Positions 18,079-26,994 of a DNA stretch of 64,000 nucleotides are shown here, in pieces. The notes beneath the pieces were generated by a model, which saw only the letters and a program-made list of their open reading frames with translations, searched no databases and had not been told where the DNA came from. Each line of letters opens with the position of its first letter. Positions within the stretch are counted from its first letter, which is position 1. The DNA comes from Treponema sp. (lineage in GTDB: Bacteria; Spirochaetota; Spirochaetia; Treponematales; Breznakiellaceae): contig JAISNI010000072.1 of NCBI GenBank assembly GCA_031276295.1, forward strand, positions 1-64,000, read 5' to 3'. A program made the translations under genes and the position numbers.

Positions 18079-19080
18079 ATGGCCCAACTCCATTTTGAAG
18101 TTGATACCTCCCCCATGGCCAGGACCGTTGAATCGGTAAAGGGCCATGTGAACGGGGTAACCGCGGCGGTAACCGTTATGGAAGCCGCGGTTATAGCGGC
18201 GGAAAGGGAATCTTCAAGAACCATCTGCGAAAATGTAGATAACGGTTTTTACGTGATGGTTAAATCGCAGATAAGCCAAAAGGCAATCGCCGCCTATACC
18301 GAAATGACCAGTAAACAGGGAATACTCCTGCAACTGGCAAAGGCACTGGATAATGTTAAACAGCAGATGCTTGCCGATTTTAATATGATAAGCCGGCGTT
18401 ACTTTAAACTGTTCCAGTCCCTCAATAAGGCGCTGGAAACACGGATAAAGGAACTGGATCGCCCCGCGATAAAAATGGCCGAAATAAAGAAGTCCCTGGT
18501 CTATGACAGGCTCAAGGATAACAGTTCCACGGCCTTGAGCGCGGCAAACGAGACGACGGCCGTCATGCAGACCGCCCTCAGCGGGAAACTTAAAGTAAAA
18601 ACAAGAGATGCGATAGAAACACTCTACTCATCGGCAATGGAAAGCAAGTCGTACAACGATAAGCTCGCCGGTATACTTATTAAAGAAAGCTCCGAAACGG
18701 ATACCGGTAAAAACGCAGGCTCTCCGCTTGATTCCTCCAAGAATGACTACCGTTTTCTTCCCGTCATCTTTTGTTCCACGGAAAGCCTTCTTAACGGTAC
18801 GGAATTGATTGAAACCATACACACGGCCCAAACCGATTCATGGCAGAGTGCGGCGCCGATTATCAACGAGGTGAACAGGCGCGGTAATTCCCTGCCCTGG
18901 ATACGGGTAAGCGAAGAAGAAAAAAGTCTGGTTAAGGGTGAATTTGTTTCTCTTTGCGAAAGAGATGCTAGCGATACGGGAAATACCGGTACGGGAAACA
19001 CTATCGATGAAAGATTGGCCCATGAAATATTCCGCTTGTTCGATGAATCTTCCTGGGAGGTTCTAAAAAATGAGTTATAG
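18079..19080 (+). CDS. Hypothetical helical protein, paralogue of the next gene
   Basis: A 333-residue soluble protein with a short beta-like N-terminus (QLHFEVDTSPMARTV) and a long helical body. It aligns by eye with the next gene: the pair share a V-x-x-x-T-x-x-V...A N-terminal helix, the segment around FNMISRRYFKLFQSLN / YNRIGSRYVGIFRDLD, the following I-x-x-L-D-x-P-A-x-x-x-x-E motif, and an ending with W-x-x-V-S-E-E-E-K-x-L. No database family comes to mind. Its stop region overlaps the next start by 11 bp. No signal peptide or membrane segment, so it is probably a cytoplasmic partner of the SPFH scaffold. Confidence 0.8.
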   Translation: MAQLHFEVDTSPMARTVESVKGHVNGVTAAVTVMEAAVIAAERESSRTICENVDNGFYVMVKSQISQKAIAAYTEMTSKQGILLQLAKALDNVKQQMLADFNMISRRYFKLFQSLNKALETRIKELDRPAIKMAEIKKSLVYDRLKDNSSTALSAANETTAVMQTALSGKLKVKTRDAIETLYSSAMESKSYNDKLAGILIKESSETDTGKNAGSPLDSSKNDYRFLPVIFCSTESLLNGTELIETIHTAQTDSWQSAAPIINEVNRRGNSLPWIRVSEEEKSLVKGEFVSLCERDASDTGNTGTGNTIDERLAHEIFRLFDESSWEVLKNEL

Positions 19081-20140
19081 ACAGCAGTTTCACGATTCTA
19101 TCGAGGTAAGCGGCGTTGTATCAAGATCCGTAGGCCCAAGTCAAAACAGCCAGACCGTAAGCATTTCCTACAGTCAAACGGTCCCGCTCAATATAACCAT
19201 TGATGTTATTACCGATCCTTTTGACAACAGCATCGACCGCTGTAACGGTTCGCTGGATATGCTTACCGGCGCCGTTGCGGGTATGCACTCCGCCCAATGC
19301 GGGGCCATTCGGCAGACCGCGGCGGAAGTATCCCAATCCCTTATCAACGGTTTTTTCGGTACGATACGGACGGAGTTGTCCCAGCAGATACAGGCTTTGA
19401 ATAGTGCGATACAGGCCGACGAGGGGCTTATCCTTGAACAGGGCAAGGCGGTAAGCAGTCAGAAAAACGTTATGGAAACGGATTATAACCGTATCGGTTC
19501 CCGTTATGTCGGTATTTTCCGCGATTTGGACGATGAATGCCATAAAAGAATATACGCGCTTGATAAACCGGCGTTTATGCTTTCGGAAAAGGTCCTTAAA
19601 AAAATTATCGGTGAAGCGGGGCTAAACGCTTCGGCAAAATCTCTTATCACCATACAGGAAGAATCATCGGCCAAAACGATGCTCGTTATTTCCAGCCTGG
19701 CAAGAAAGGTCCATGACGTACTGGAAACCCTGCGCAACTATATTACCCAGGAAAAGAGGTTCTCGTCGCTTACCGATTCTTTTATGGAAAATGAAAAGAT
19801 TGAAGAAAAGAAAACCTTTCTCATGCCCGTCATATTCGTAGAACAGGACGGCCTTGAAAGGGATGCAAGCGAGTACGCGGAATTTCTGCCGGAAAGCGTA
19901 CCGCCTGACAAAAGGAAGGAAATCGGCGGAAAGGTACGGTCGGTTTGCGGGGACGATTCTGTTTCCTCATGGGCCCCTGTATCAGAAGAGGAGAAGGAAC
20001 TGTTGAACAGGGAATTCGGCGCGCTTTCGGAATCCGCGTTTGCTGAATCCGACGGGAATACGGAGCGGCGTATTTACAATACGCTTATGGGGCTCTGGCA
20101 GAACAGTTCGTTGTTTACCGTGTCAAGGAAAAATCATTAA
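19070..20140 (+). CDS. Hypothetical helical protein, paralogue of the previous gene
   Basis: A 356-residue protein overlapping the previous gene by 11 bp and sharing its architecture (see that entry), with a longer Ser/Thr-rich N-terminal beta segment. The sequences have diverged strongly, so the duplication is old; the conserved core is Y-N-R-I-x-S-R-Y and L-D-K-P-A. A pair of related helical proteins in tandem could form a heterodimer. The stop codon lies inside a perfect 9-bp inverted repeat. Confidence 0.8.
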   Translation: MSYRQQFHDSIEVSGVVSRSVGPSQNSQTVSISYSQTVPLNITIDVITDPFDNSIDRCNGSLDMLTGAVAGMHSAQCGAIRQTAAEVSQSLINGFFGTIRTELSQQIQALNSAIQADEGLILEQGKAVSSQKNVMETDYNRIGSRYVGIFRDLDDECHKRIYALDKPAFMLSEKVLKKIIGEAGLNASAKSLITIQEESSAKTMLVISSLARKVHDVLETLRNYITQEKRFSSLTDSFMENEKIEEKKTFLMPVIFVEQDGLERDASEYAEFLPESVPPDKRKEIGGKVRSVCGDDSVSSWAPVSEEEKELLNREFGALSESAFAESDGNTERRIYNTLMGLWQNSSLFTVSRKNH

Positions 20141-20155
20141 CACGGCGTGTTAATG
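20135..20155 (+). terminator. Perfect hairpin spanning the stop codon
   Basis: CATTAACAC pairs with GTGTTAATG over a three-base loop (GGC); the TAA at 20138-20140 is inside the left arm. There is no T-run, so it may attenuate or stabilise rather than stop the transcript. Confidence 0.4.
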
Positions 20156-20170
20156 TTCGATTGGACATAA

Positions 20171-20189
20171 GCGGCAATGCCGCCGTTTT
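20171..20189 (+). terminator. Weak intrinsic-terminator-like hairpin
   Basis: GCGGC-AAT-GCCGC followed by CGTTTT, just upstream of the bactofilin-like gene and its ribosome site. Possible partial terminator lowering expression of the last gene. Confidence 0.35.
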
Positions 20190-20202
20190 ATAGGAGAAGA
20201 TA

Positions 20203-21180
20203 ATGAGAGAGATGACGGAGATCCGTTTGGGAGAATCCATTGTCGGTTTAAAAGATAATATCGTAAAGACAAATATTCTTCCCAGAACCTCAGCGGAATT
20301 GGACAGGGATATTAATTTACAAGGGAATGTGCTTGTGGAGGGGGCTGTTTACGCACGTAACCTCATTATCGATTCAGGCCCCGCCGAATTTAACGGGGCG
20401 GTTTATGCGCATAATGAACTCCATATAAAGAACGATTCCCGTGATACGGTTTTCTTTAAAAAGGCCGTTGCCACAAATGACAGTATCGTCTCGCTTTTGA
20501 TTTCGGGCAGATGTATATACGGCGCCGATGTAAACGGGAACAGCGTTAAGCTCAAGAATTGTTTTGTATGCGGAAGTATTTTTGCCGATGAAATACAACT
20601 GGAAAATTCCGTTGTTTTAGGCGGCTGTTTTGCCTCAAAAAAAATCTCGTTTCAGAACATCATTACCGGTACTTTTAACGCGCCTGAAGTGAGCGCCGGA
20701 GGGGTCAACTACCTTCTGTACCCGACAGCCTTTTCCGTTGAACCTATAGCCCTGCTTCCCGGGACCGAGTTTTACAATATTACCCTTGCGGACCTTGGTT
20801 CACTCTATAAAAATGAAAAGGCCCGCCAATGCACGGGAAAGATCCGTCTTGATATGCAGGCCGATTCGCAACGGACGGTTCTTGTTGATGATTCGGATAC
20901 CAAGATGCTCTTACACAGTTATTCGGTTGCCTCAAGGATACTCGTAAGCGATCTTTTAAATCTGGACAGTCTTGAGAATCATTTTCTTATTATCTCCGCA
21001 AGCCTCGGTTCCCAAATTCTAAAAACTTATTCACTGCCGAGGGAAGACGGGGGAAAGAGTGAGGACCTGACGATTCCGAACATTGTGAATTTCTTCTTCA
21101 AAATACTGAGCGGTGTTGTTACCATCGAGGAAATTTCCGGCTCTATCCCCTTTGATGAATTAAAGAAAAAATACGCATGA
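20203..21180 (+). CDS. Bactofilin-like beta-helix protein
   Basis: A 325-residue protein whose first 170 residues repeat short beta strands in the manner of bactofilins (VLVEGAVYARNLIID, GPAEFNGAVYAHNELHI, RCIYGADVNGNSVKLKN, and so on), including the typical turns G-x-V and A-x-x-I. The remaining 150 residues are an unrecognised helical domain. Bactofilins polymerise into cytoskeletal sheets at the membrane. RBS AGGAGA precedes ATG. It is the last gene of the SPFH operon, which places a membrane scaffold and a polymerising protein in one transcript. Confidence 0.68.
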   Translation: MREMTEIRLGESIVGLKDNIVKTNILPRTSAELDRDINLQGNVLVEGAVYARNLIIDSGPAEFNGAVYAHNELHIKNDSRDTVFFKKAVATNDSIVSLLISGRCIYGADVNGNSVKLKNCFVCGSIFADEIQLENSVVLGGCFASKKISFQNIITGTFNAPEVSAGGVNYLLYPTAFSVEPIALLPGTEFYNITLADLGSLYKNEKARQCTGKIRLDMQADSQRTVLVDDSDTKMLLHSYSVASRILVSDLLNLDSLENHFLIISASLGSQILKTYSLPREDGGKSEDLTIPNIVNFFFKILSGVVTIEEISGSIPFDELKKKYA

Positions 21181-21228
21181 AGCAACGGATGGTATAAAGA
21201 AAGGTTCAATTTTTACGTTCCTTATAAA

Positions 21229-21265
21229 ATTGGATTTTCACAGCCTGTAGGCGGGAAAATCCAAT
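21229..21265 (+). promoter_or_regulatory. Hairpin that includes the start codon of the YesN-type regulator
   Basis: ATTGGATTTTC (21229-21239) pairs perfectly with GAAAATCCAAT (21255-21265), an 11-bp stem with a 15-base loop. The ATG at 21264 lies at the 3' edge of the stem and any ribosome site would be in the loop or stem. It may throttle translation; a second ATG at 21279 lies outside. Confidence 0.45.
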
Positions 21266-22874
21266 GCAGGCGCCGATTATGGATGATGATGAAGGATTTG
21301 AAATTGCGGTTGTTGATGATGAGGAATGGGTCCGCCGGGGACTTATCAGCAAGTTGTCTAAAAGCGGATTGCCGATAAGGAATATCAAAGAGTTTGCCGA
21401 TGGCGGACCGGTTCTGGCGTATATCAAAGCGGGCGGCCGCCCGGACATTATGATCTGCGATATCCGTATGCCCGGTCTGGACGGCTTGCAGCTTGCGTCC
21501 TTGGTACGGGAATGGCTGAGGGATCTGAGGGTTATCATCAGCAGCGGATACGGCGAATTTGAATATGCAAAACGGGCTATTCAGGCCGGGGTAAGCGAAT
21601 ATCTTTTAAAACCCATTGACAACGTTGAGCTCTTTACGGCGATCAGGGCCTGTATGGAAGCTATCTCCCTGTCACGGCGGAATGTTGAACATCTGGCACG
21701 GCTCCAGAGGATAGAGCGGGAAGATAGGGCCCGGCGTTCCCTGTGTGCCGGGGACCTGCGGGATATTTTTCCGGCCTACGGCAGGGACGCGGACGGTAAA
21801 GACGCCGGCGGCGCAACCCAATTTATCTGCGGTTATTTCAGAGTTCCCCGCATCAGGGAAGCCGTTTTTTATGACCTTGTAAGCAAGATGGAAGTGAAAT
21901 TTCTGGCGCCTCAAGGAGTGGATAATTCGGTACTCTATTCCTGCACTTCCGACGAGTATGTACTCCTCTTTCTCGCCGTCCAGCCGCTTGAAGCTATCAG
22001 AACCTTTGCCGAAGCCCTGGCGGTGCGGGTACGGGATATGGTTCCCCCGGATGTTTCCCCTTGTCCGGGGATTCTTCCCGACACCCCGGCGGCCGCGGGT
22101 TTAAGCGGCCTTCGGGGAAGCGCCGATGCGGCCGTGGTGGATGCCCGGGAATTGATGAAGTACCGGATACTTATGGATAAACCGGCCCTGATAAGCGCCG
22201 GGGATATAGCTGATTATACGGAAACCTATACCATTCCGGAGCATCATATATCCGCCCTGCGACGTGCCCTGGAAGGAGGGAATGAGAAAACCCTGAACGC
22301 CATTTTAGGAACCATTGAAGCGGAAATCGCCGCCCTCAAGCTATCCTACCGGCGGCTGGAACATGCCTCTTTGCAGTTGTTCCTGCCCGTAAATGAATAC
22401 CGGCCTGCCGCCGAGGGAACCGCCCTGTTTATGGACCCCTATAAATTCGGCAGTCTCAAAACCTTCTTTGCCTTTGTACGGGAACTCTACCGGGGATGCG
22501 CCGAAAGATACGGCGGAACAGCCCCGGACACAAAACCTGCCTTGACAGGCAAGGCCGCGGTCATCAGGGACATTGCTTCCAGTATTGATACCCACTTTAA
22601 TGAATATTTAACCTTGGATCTATTCGCGGCGGATTACGGCATCAATTCCAGTTATTTAAGCCTCCTTTTTAAAGAGGTAATGGGTATAAACTTTCAGGAC
22701 TATCTTACCCATGTACGGATACGGAACGCCAAGGAATTTCTTGCCTCCGGCCGTTTTAAAGTTAGCGAGGTGGCGGAAAAAACCGGCTATACCAACCGTT
22801 TCTATTTTTCCAAGGCTTTTAAGAAAATAGAAGGGCTGAGCCCCAGCGAATTTATGGGTATGGCCCCCAAGTGA
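21264..22874 (+). CDS. YesN-type response regulator (REC + AraC-family HTH)
   Basis: A 536-residue regulator. Receiver domain at about residues 10-125, with acidic pocket VVDDEE, phosphoacceptor Asp in MICDIRMPGLDG, and Lys in YLLKPID. The middle 270 residues are a variable linker. The C-terminal 100 residues are an AraC-type double helix-turn-helix (YLSLLFKEVMGINFQDYLT and VAEKTGYTNRFYFSKAFKK). Such regulators pair with YesM kinases and usually activate sugar uptake genes; here the kinase and a binding protein follow, and a convergent glycan operon is the probable target. The start may instead be ATG 21279, because the first ATG sits in a hairpin and lacks a good ribosome site. Confidence 0.93.
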   Translation: MQAPIMDDDEGFEIAVVDDEEWVRRGLISKLSKSGLPIRNIKEFADGGPVLAYIKAGGRPDIMICDIRMPGLDGLQLASLVREWLRDLRVIISSGYGEFEYAKRAIQAGVSEYLLKPIDNVELFTAIRACMEAISLSRRNVEHLARLQRIEREDRARRSLCAGDLRDIFPAYGRDADGKDAGGATQFICGYFRVPRIREAVFYDLVSKMEVKFLAPQGVDNSVLYSCTSDEYVLLFLAVQPLEAIRTFAEALAVRVRDMVPPDVSPCPGILPDTPAAAGLSGLRGSADAAVVDARELMKYRILMDKPALISAGDIADYTETYTIPEHHISALRRALEGGNEKTLNAILGTIEAEIAALKLSYRRLEHASLQLFLPVNEYRPAAEGTALFMDPYKFGSLKTFFAFVRELYRGCAERYGGTAPDTKPALTGKAAVIRDIASSIDTHFNEYLTLDLFAADYGINSSYLSLLFKEVMGINFQDYLTHVRIRNAKEFLASGRFKVSEVAEKTGYTNRFYFSKAFKKIEGLSPSEFMGMAPK

Positions 22875-24235
22875 TCCCCCTTCAAACCGGAAGAGCGGCT
22901 CAACAAGGATGTTCCGCTTATTTCCGTGAATCATTCAAACCCCGGACGCGGGGGTTAGAGGCATCCTTTTTTCTGATCTCCGTCCTTATTGTGAATACCT
23001 GTTCGGTCTATACCGATGTGTCCGTAAAATCCATTTCTGAAACCGGGTATACCCTCAAAATAGTTACCCCTTCGGCGCAGAGTGTAAAGGCGATCTATGA
23101 AATTGCCGGACTTTTTTCCCGGAACTATCCGGTTGCGGCTATGGAAGTTTCGGTTGTTTCCGGAGGCATACCGATCAATACCTTTTTAGCCTCAAAATTT
23201 GCCGTGGGGGACGTACCGGATATCCTTATCTATCAGGCGGGGAGCAGCATCGAACTTTTTGCGCAGGGAGGCCACCTGCTGAATCTCTCCGATTCCGGTT
23301 TTGAAGGCCGGTTTTCTCCAGAAGCCGAAGCGATATGCCGTTACGGGGGCCGCATCTATGCCCTGCCCCTGGATATTACCATATCAGGACTTTTTGTCCA
23401 GATGAGCGTTTTATGGCAAGGGGCGGTACGAAACAGCGTTGTCCGAATCATCCCCAAAACTTTTGACGAATTTATCATATCCTGCGCGCAGCTCCGCAGG
23501 GCGGGGATTAACTACCCGGTGGTCATAGGCGCATCGGGGGATATCGGAGCCGTCGTCTTTTTATATCAATATATGCACCAGTATCTCTATGCTGAAAATC
23601 CCCGTATCTACGAAGACATACTCAGGGGAAAGCGAAAATGGACGGATCGGGAATTCCAGGAAATGTACCGGGCCTATGGACAGATACGGGAATATGTGAA
23701 CCCTGACGCGACCCGTATCGGCGAGGTGGAAGCGATGCGGCGTTTTGCCGGAGGGGAGGCCGCCTATTATATCGGTCAGAGCAGGGATATTGCCGCCATC
23801 AGACGCTTTAAACAGACCCTGGATATGGTCATGGTAACGCCTCCCTGGGGTAACGAATCCCAGGGGGTTCCCCTTGTCGGGGTGGACACGGTGGTTTCTA
23901 TTTCCGCCGATACCTGGTATCCTGATGAGGCAAAGGCATTTCTCCGGGAATTAACCTCCGTATACGGGGCGGATATCTACTCCCAGGCGGCAGGTTCCGT
24001 CTCCGCGACCGCCGGTTCTTCCATGTGGTACGATTTCTGCCTGGGCCCCCGAAGCGAGATGTTCAGGATAAGAGGCTTAACCCAATTTATGTCCCGTGAA
24101 TGGCTTCCGGGTTTTGAAGAAACATTCAAGCGGCTGAACCGTGAATGGTTTACCGGGCGGCCCGCGGATTCCCTGTTGGAAGAACTGGAAAGCCTTCACC
24201 GGAGTATGATAGCGGTAAAAACCGGCGGTATCTGA
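22871..24235 (+). CDS. Family 1 extracellular solute-binding protein
   Basis: A 454-residue sugar-binding-protein-like sequence starting at GTG that overlaps the regulator stop (GTGA). The N-terminus is unusual: about 30 residues before a hydrophobic run ending VLIVNTC, possibly a relaxed spirochaetal lipobox. The body has family 1 features (VGDVPDILIYQAG, RIYALPLDITISGLFV, FRMFRIRGL-like C-terminal lobe). Lying between regulator and kinase, it may serve signalling rather than transport, presenting ligand to the kinase's external domain (inference). No transporter genes of the matching type (family 1 permeases) are visible. Confidence 0.82.
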   Translation: MIPLQTGRAAQQGCSAYFRESFKPRTRGLEASFFLISVLIVNTCSVYTDVSVKSISETGYTLKIVTPSAQSVKAIYEIAGLFSRNYPVAAMEVSVVSGGIPINTFLASKFAVGDVPDILIYQAGSSIELFAQGGHLLNLSDSGFEGRFSPEAEAICRYGGRIYALPLDITISGLFVQMSVLWQGAVRNSVVRIIPKTFDEFIISCAQLRRAGINYPVVIGASGDIGAVVFLYQYMHQYLYAENPRIYEDILRGKRKWTDREFQEMYRAYGQIREYVNPDATRIGEVEAMRRFAGGEAAYYIGQSRDIAAIRRFKQTLDMVMVTPPWGNESQGVPLVGVDTVVSISADTWYPDEAKAFLRELTSVYGADIYSQAAGSVSATAGSSMWYDFCLGPRSEMFRIRGLTQFMSREWLPGFEETFKRLNREWFTGRPADSLLEELESLHRSMIAVKTGGI

Positions 24236-24296
24236 TGGGGATTTTCCGGTTTTTATACGGTTCCTGCCGAAAAGTCTTACTACCAAGATCATCCTT

Positions 24297-26072
24297 TTGG
24301 TGTTTCTCCTGGTTTCTTTAAGCACAAGCCTGGGAGCACTGCTCTTTTATACCCGGTCGGTTAATCTTATCCGCGCTCAGTCTGAAATGTATGCCCGTAA
24401 CCTCTGTTTCAACCTCAGCCGGGACATGGATAACTATATCGGGGAGATGGAACGGATATGCCGTATCATCCTGGGGAACCCGGAGATTCAAAATATCCTG
24501 GAACGGCGCCGAAGCGCAGGTTACAGCGACTATCAGTACCTGATGGATCAGAGAATAGCCCAAAATCTTACCCTGAGTTTTACCTCCGTCAGAGATTCCT
24601 TTGTCATCCAGCTCTTTGATGAAAAGGGGTTCGGCATTTACACCAATTCCAAACATTTTATGTCCTATCAGCAAACGCTTTTTGAAAATCCCTGGACCTT
24701 TGCCCGGAAAAACGATATCGATGCCCGGCGCCTTTTTATTGTTCCCGCGCTGTATTCCGGGCTCACTCTTTTTTCCCGGCGCCCCGCCTTTTATGTCATA
24801 CGGCCGGTAAAACGGGTGCGGGACAACCAGATTCTCGGGTATATGACGGTAACGGCGGACAACCAATTACTCCTCGATATTTTACGGCGTTATGCCCCGC
24901 CCCTGGAGGATGCGGAACTGCGGGTACTTTCCCAGGAAAATGCGGTACTCCTTTCCCTCAAGACAAGCGAAATCGGTCTTGACGGCCGGGCCGGCGGCGG
25001 GATAACGGTTTCCCATACCTCGAATTTCAGTTTTTGGCGTACTGAAATCAGAACCGGACGGCTCTACGGGCAGAAGGAGATGGCGGAAACCGGCCTTTTC
25101 GCGGTATGTATCATCGGATTAACCGCGGCAGCCTCCCTGCTTTTCGCCTGGCTGTTTACGGTATACCTTATGCGTCCGGTACAACGCCTTACCGAAGGTA
25201 TGATCCGGGTGGGAAAGGGGGATTTTAACGTCAGTCTTAACGAAGATACCGTTGACCGGGACCTGCACCGGATATTCCTGGGCTTTAACACTATGGTAAT
25301 CGAGATACAAACCCTCGTCAGGACGGTACAGGAAGAAAAGCTCCTGGTAAAATCCGCCCAATTGGAAGCCCTCCGCTACCAGATAAACCCGCATTTTTTA
25401 TACAACACCTTCCAGACTATGGATGCCATTGGGGAAATCCGCGAAGTGGAGGAGGTGCAGATTATCGCCCGTTCCCTGGGGAAATTGTTCCGGTACAATA
25501 CCCAGGGTGCTTCCGAGGTTTACCTGTACGAGGAAATTGAGCAAATGGATAACTATTTCAGTGTGGAGAAGATCCGCTTTGGGGATAAGATCGCCTGGGA
25601 ATTCCTGGTTCCTCCGGAAACCCGTGAATGCCGCGTACTGAAATTCATTCTCCAGCCCCTCATCGAGAACGCGGTTGTCCACGGTTTTCGTTCGATAACC
25701 CGCAAAGGGTTTGTCCGTATATCGGTAGAACTGAAAGGGCCCGATCTGGAAATCGCCGTGGAGGACAACGGAACGGGCATGGAGGATGATACCTACGAGG
25801 CGGTAAACACCATTCTCTCCGATTCCGCGGGGGATGGATGGCCTCCCGCGCCGGAAGGTTTTTTGGGTATCCTTAACGTCCACCGGCGGCTCGTCAACTA
25901 TTACGGGACCCGCTACGGCCTCCGCTATGAACGCAACCGGGACGGCCCGGGGCTTACCGCCTTGCTGCTGCTTCCGGCGGTTTTCCGCTCCGTTCCGGCC
26001 AAGGCCGCTAATCGAAACGAATCCGGGGATCGACAAGGGCTAAAAGAATATCCGAGAGCAGCGTCCCGATAA
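24297..26072 (+). CDS. YesM-type sensor histidine kinase; 5' end doubtful
   Basis: About 591 residues: N-terminal membrane helix, extracellular domain (about 30-265), second helix (about 267-288), HAMP, then the His_kinase domain (PF06580) with phosphoacceptor in YQINPHFLYNTFQ, and HATPase motifs LQPLIENAVVHGF and VEDNGTGM. The shown start is a TTG inside the first membrane helix and is unlikely to be real. The frame is open up to 24219 without a standard start. An ATG at 24235-24237 overlaps the previous stop (TGATG) but is out of frame; one extra G in the run after it would restore MGDFPVFIRFLPKSLTTKII. Either an indel is present or a CTG is used. The 3' end overlaps the convergent permease gene by 65 bp. 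Confidence 0.85.
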   Translation: MVFLLVSLSTSLGALLFYTRSVNLIRAQSEMYARNLCFNLSRDMDNYIGEMERICRIILGNPEIQNILERRRSAGYSDYQYLMDQRIAQNLTLSFTSVRDSFVIQLFDEKGFGIYTNSKHFMSYQQTLFENPWTFARKNDIDARRLFIVPALYSGLTLFSRRPAFYVIRPVKRVRDNQILGYMTVTADNQLLLDILRRYAPPLEDAELRVLSQENAVLLSLKTSEIGLDGRAGGGITVSHTSNFSFWRTEIRTGRLYGQKEMAETGLFAVCIIGLTAAASLLFAWLFTVYLMRPVQRLTEGMIRVGKGDFNVSLNEDTVDRDLHRIFLGFNTMVIEIQTLVRTVQEEKLLVKSAQLEALRYQINPHFLYNTFQTMDAIGEIREVEEVQIIARSLGKLFRYNTQGASEVYLYEEIEQMDNYFSVEKIRFGDKIAWEFLVPPETRECRVLKFILQPLIENAVVHGFRSITRKGFVRISVELKGPDLEIAVEDNGTGMEDDTYEAVNTILSDSAGDGWPPAPEGFLGILNVHRRLVNYYGTRYGLRYERNRDGPGLTALLLLPAVFRSVPAKAANRNESGDRQGLKEYPRAASR

Positions 26073-26994
26073 CCGTCAGGGTGCTTAACATCAGGATAAA
26101 GCTCCCCGCCAGGTACATATCCTGGGACTGCAATGCCCTCAGGAGCAGGGGGCCTGTGGTAGGCAAGTTGAGGACGATGGAAACCACCGTGGACCCCGAC
26201 ACCAGGGTCGGCAACACCCATCCTACGGTACTGATGAAGGGGTTGAGGGCTACCCGTACCGGGTATTTGATGAGGAGCTTATTCTCACTTAAACCTTTTG
26301 CCCGGGCGGTTACCACGTAGGGCTTTTTCAGTTCATCCAGCAGATTGGCCCGCATGGTTCTGATAAGGTTTGCGGTCCCCGCCAGCCCCAGGACTATCAT
26401 AGGGATCCAGATATGCTGCAAAAGGTCGATGAATTTCCCCCAGGTCCAAGGGGCCTCGGTATATTTTGGGGAAAAAAGCCCTCCCACGCTGAGGCCGAAT
26501 TGGGAGAAGGCAATATACATGAGGGTAAGGGCAAAGAGAAAATTCGGTATCGCCAATCCGATAAAACCCAGGAAGGTAAAGACATAATCCCCCGCGGAAT
26601 ACTTCTTTACCGCGGAATAGATGCCGATGGGGAAAGCCAGAATCCAGATGAAGATAAGGGTAATAAAGGAGAGGGCAAAGGTGAGCCCCAGCCTGCCCCA
26701 GATCATTTCCGTTACCGGACGGTTCCATTCAAAGGATTGGCCGAAATCACCCCTGAATAGAATGCCGCTGACCCATTTCCAGTACTGGATAGCGATGGGC
26801 TGATCCAGACCGTACCGCGCCTTGAGGGCCTCTATCGTGGACACGTCAATGGTTTCTCCCTGCTCCATCATCCCCGCAAGTTTAGAGGTAAGAAAATCTC
26901 CGGGCGGCAGTTGAATGATAAAGAAGGTTAAAAAAGAAATCCCTATTATCGTGGGGATCATGTAAAGAATCCGTTTAACAATGTACTTTATCAT
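26008..26994 (-). CDS. ABC transporter permease, OppB/DppB type
   Basis: A 328-residue inner-membrane permease of the peptide/nickel/oligosaccharide class. It starts [20 protein letters not shown], the usual first helix, has six predicted helices, the EAA-type cytoplasmic loop (VTARAKGLSENKLLIKYPVR) that docks the ATPases, and the conserved ending VDPRIRFD. It is the last gene of the seven-gene operon and overlaps the upstream ATPase gene by four bases. It should pair with the OppC-type permease. Substrate is probably an oligosaccharide, judged from the two hydrolases in the operon. Confidence 0.95.
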   Translation of the reverse strand: MIKYIVKRILYMIPTIIGISFLTFFIIQLPPGDFLTSKLAGMMEQGETIDVSTIEALKARYGLDQPIAIQYWKWVSGILFRGDFGQSFEWNRPVTEMIWGRLGLTFALSFITLIFIWILAFPIGIYSAVKKYSAGDYVFTFLGFIGLAIPNFLFALTLMYIAFSQFGLSVGGLFSPKYTEAPWTWGKFIDLLQHIWIPMIVLGLAGTANLIRTMRANLLDELKKPYVVTARAKGLSENKLLIKYPVRVALNPFISTVGWVLPTLVSGSTVVSIVLNLPTTGPLLLRALQSQDMYLAGSFILMLSTLTVIGTLLSDILLALVDPRIRFD

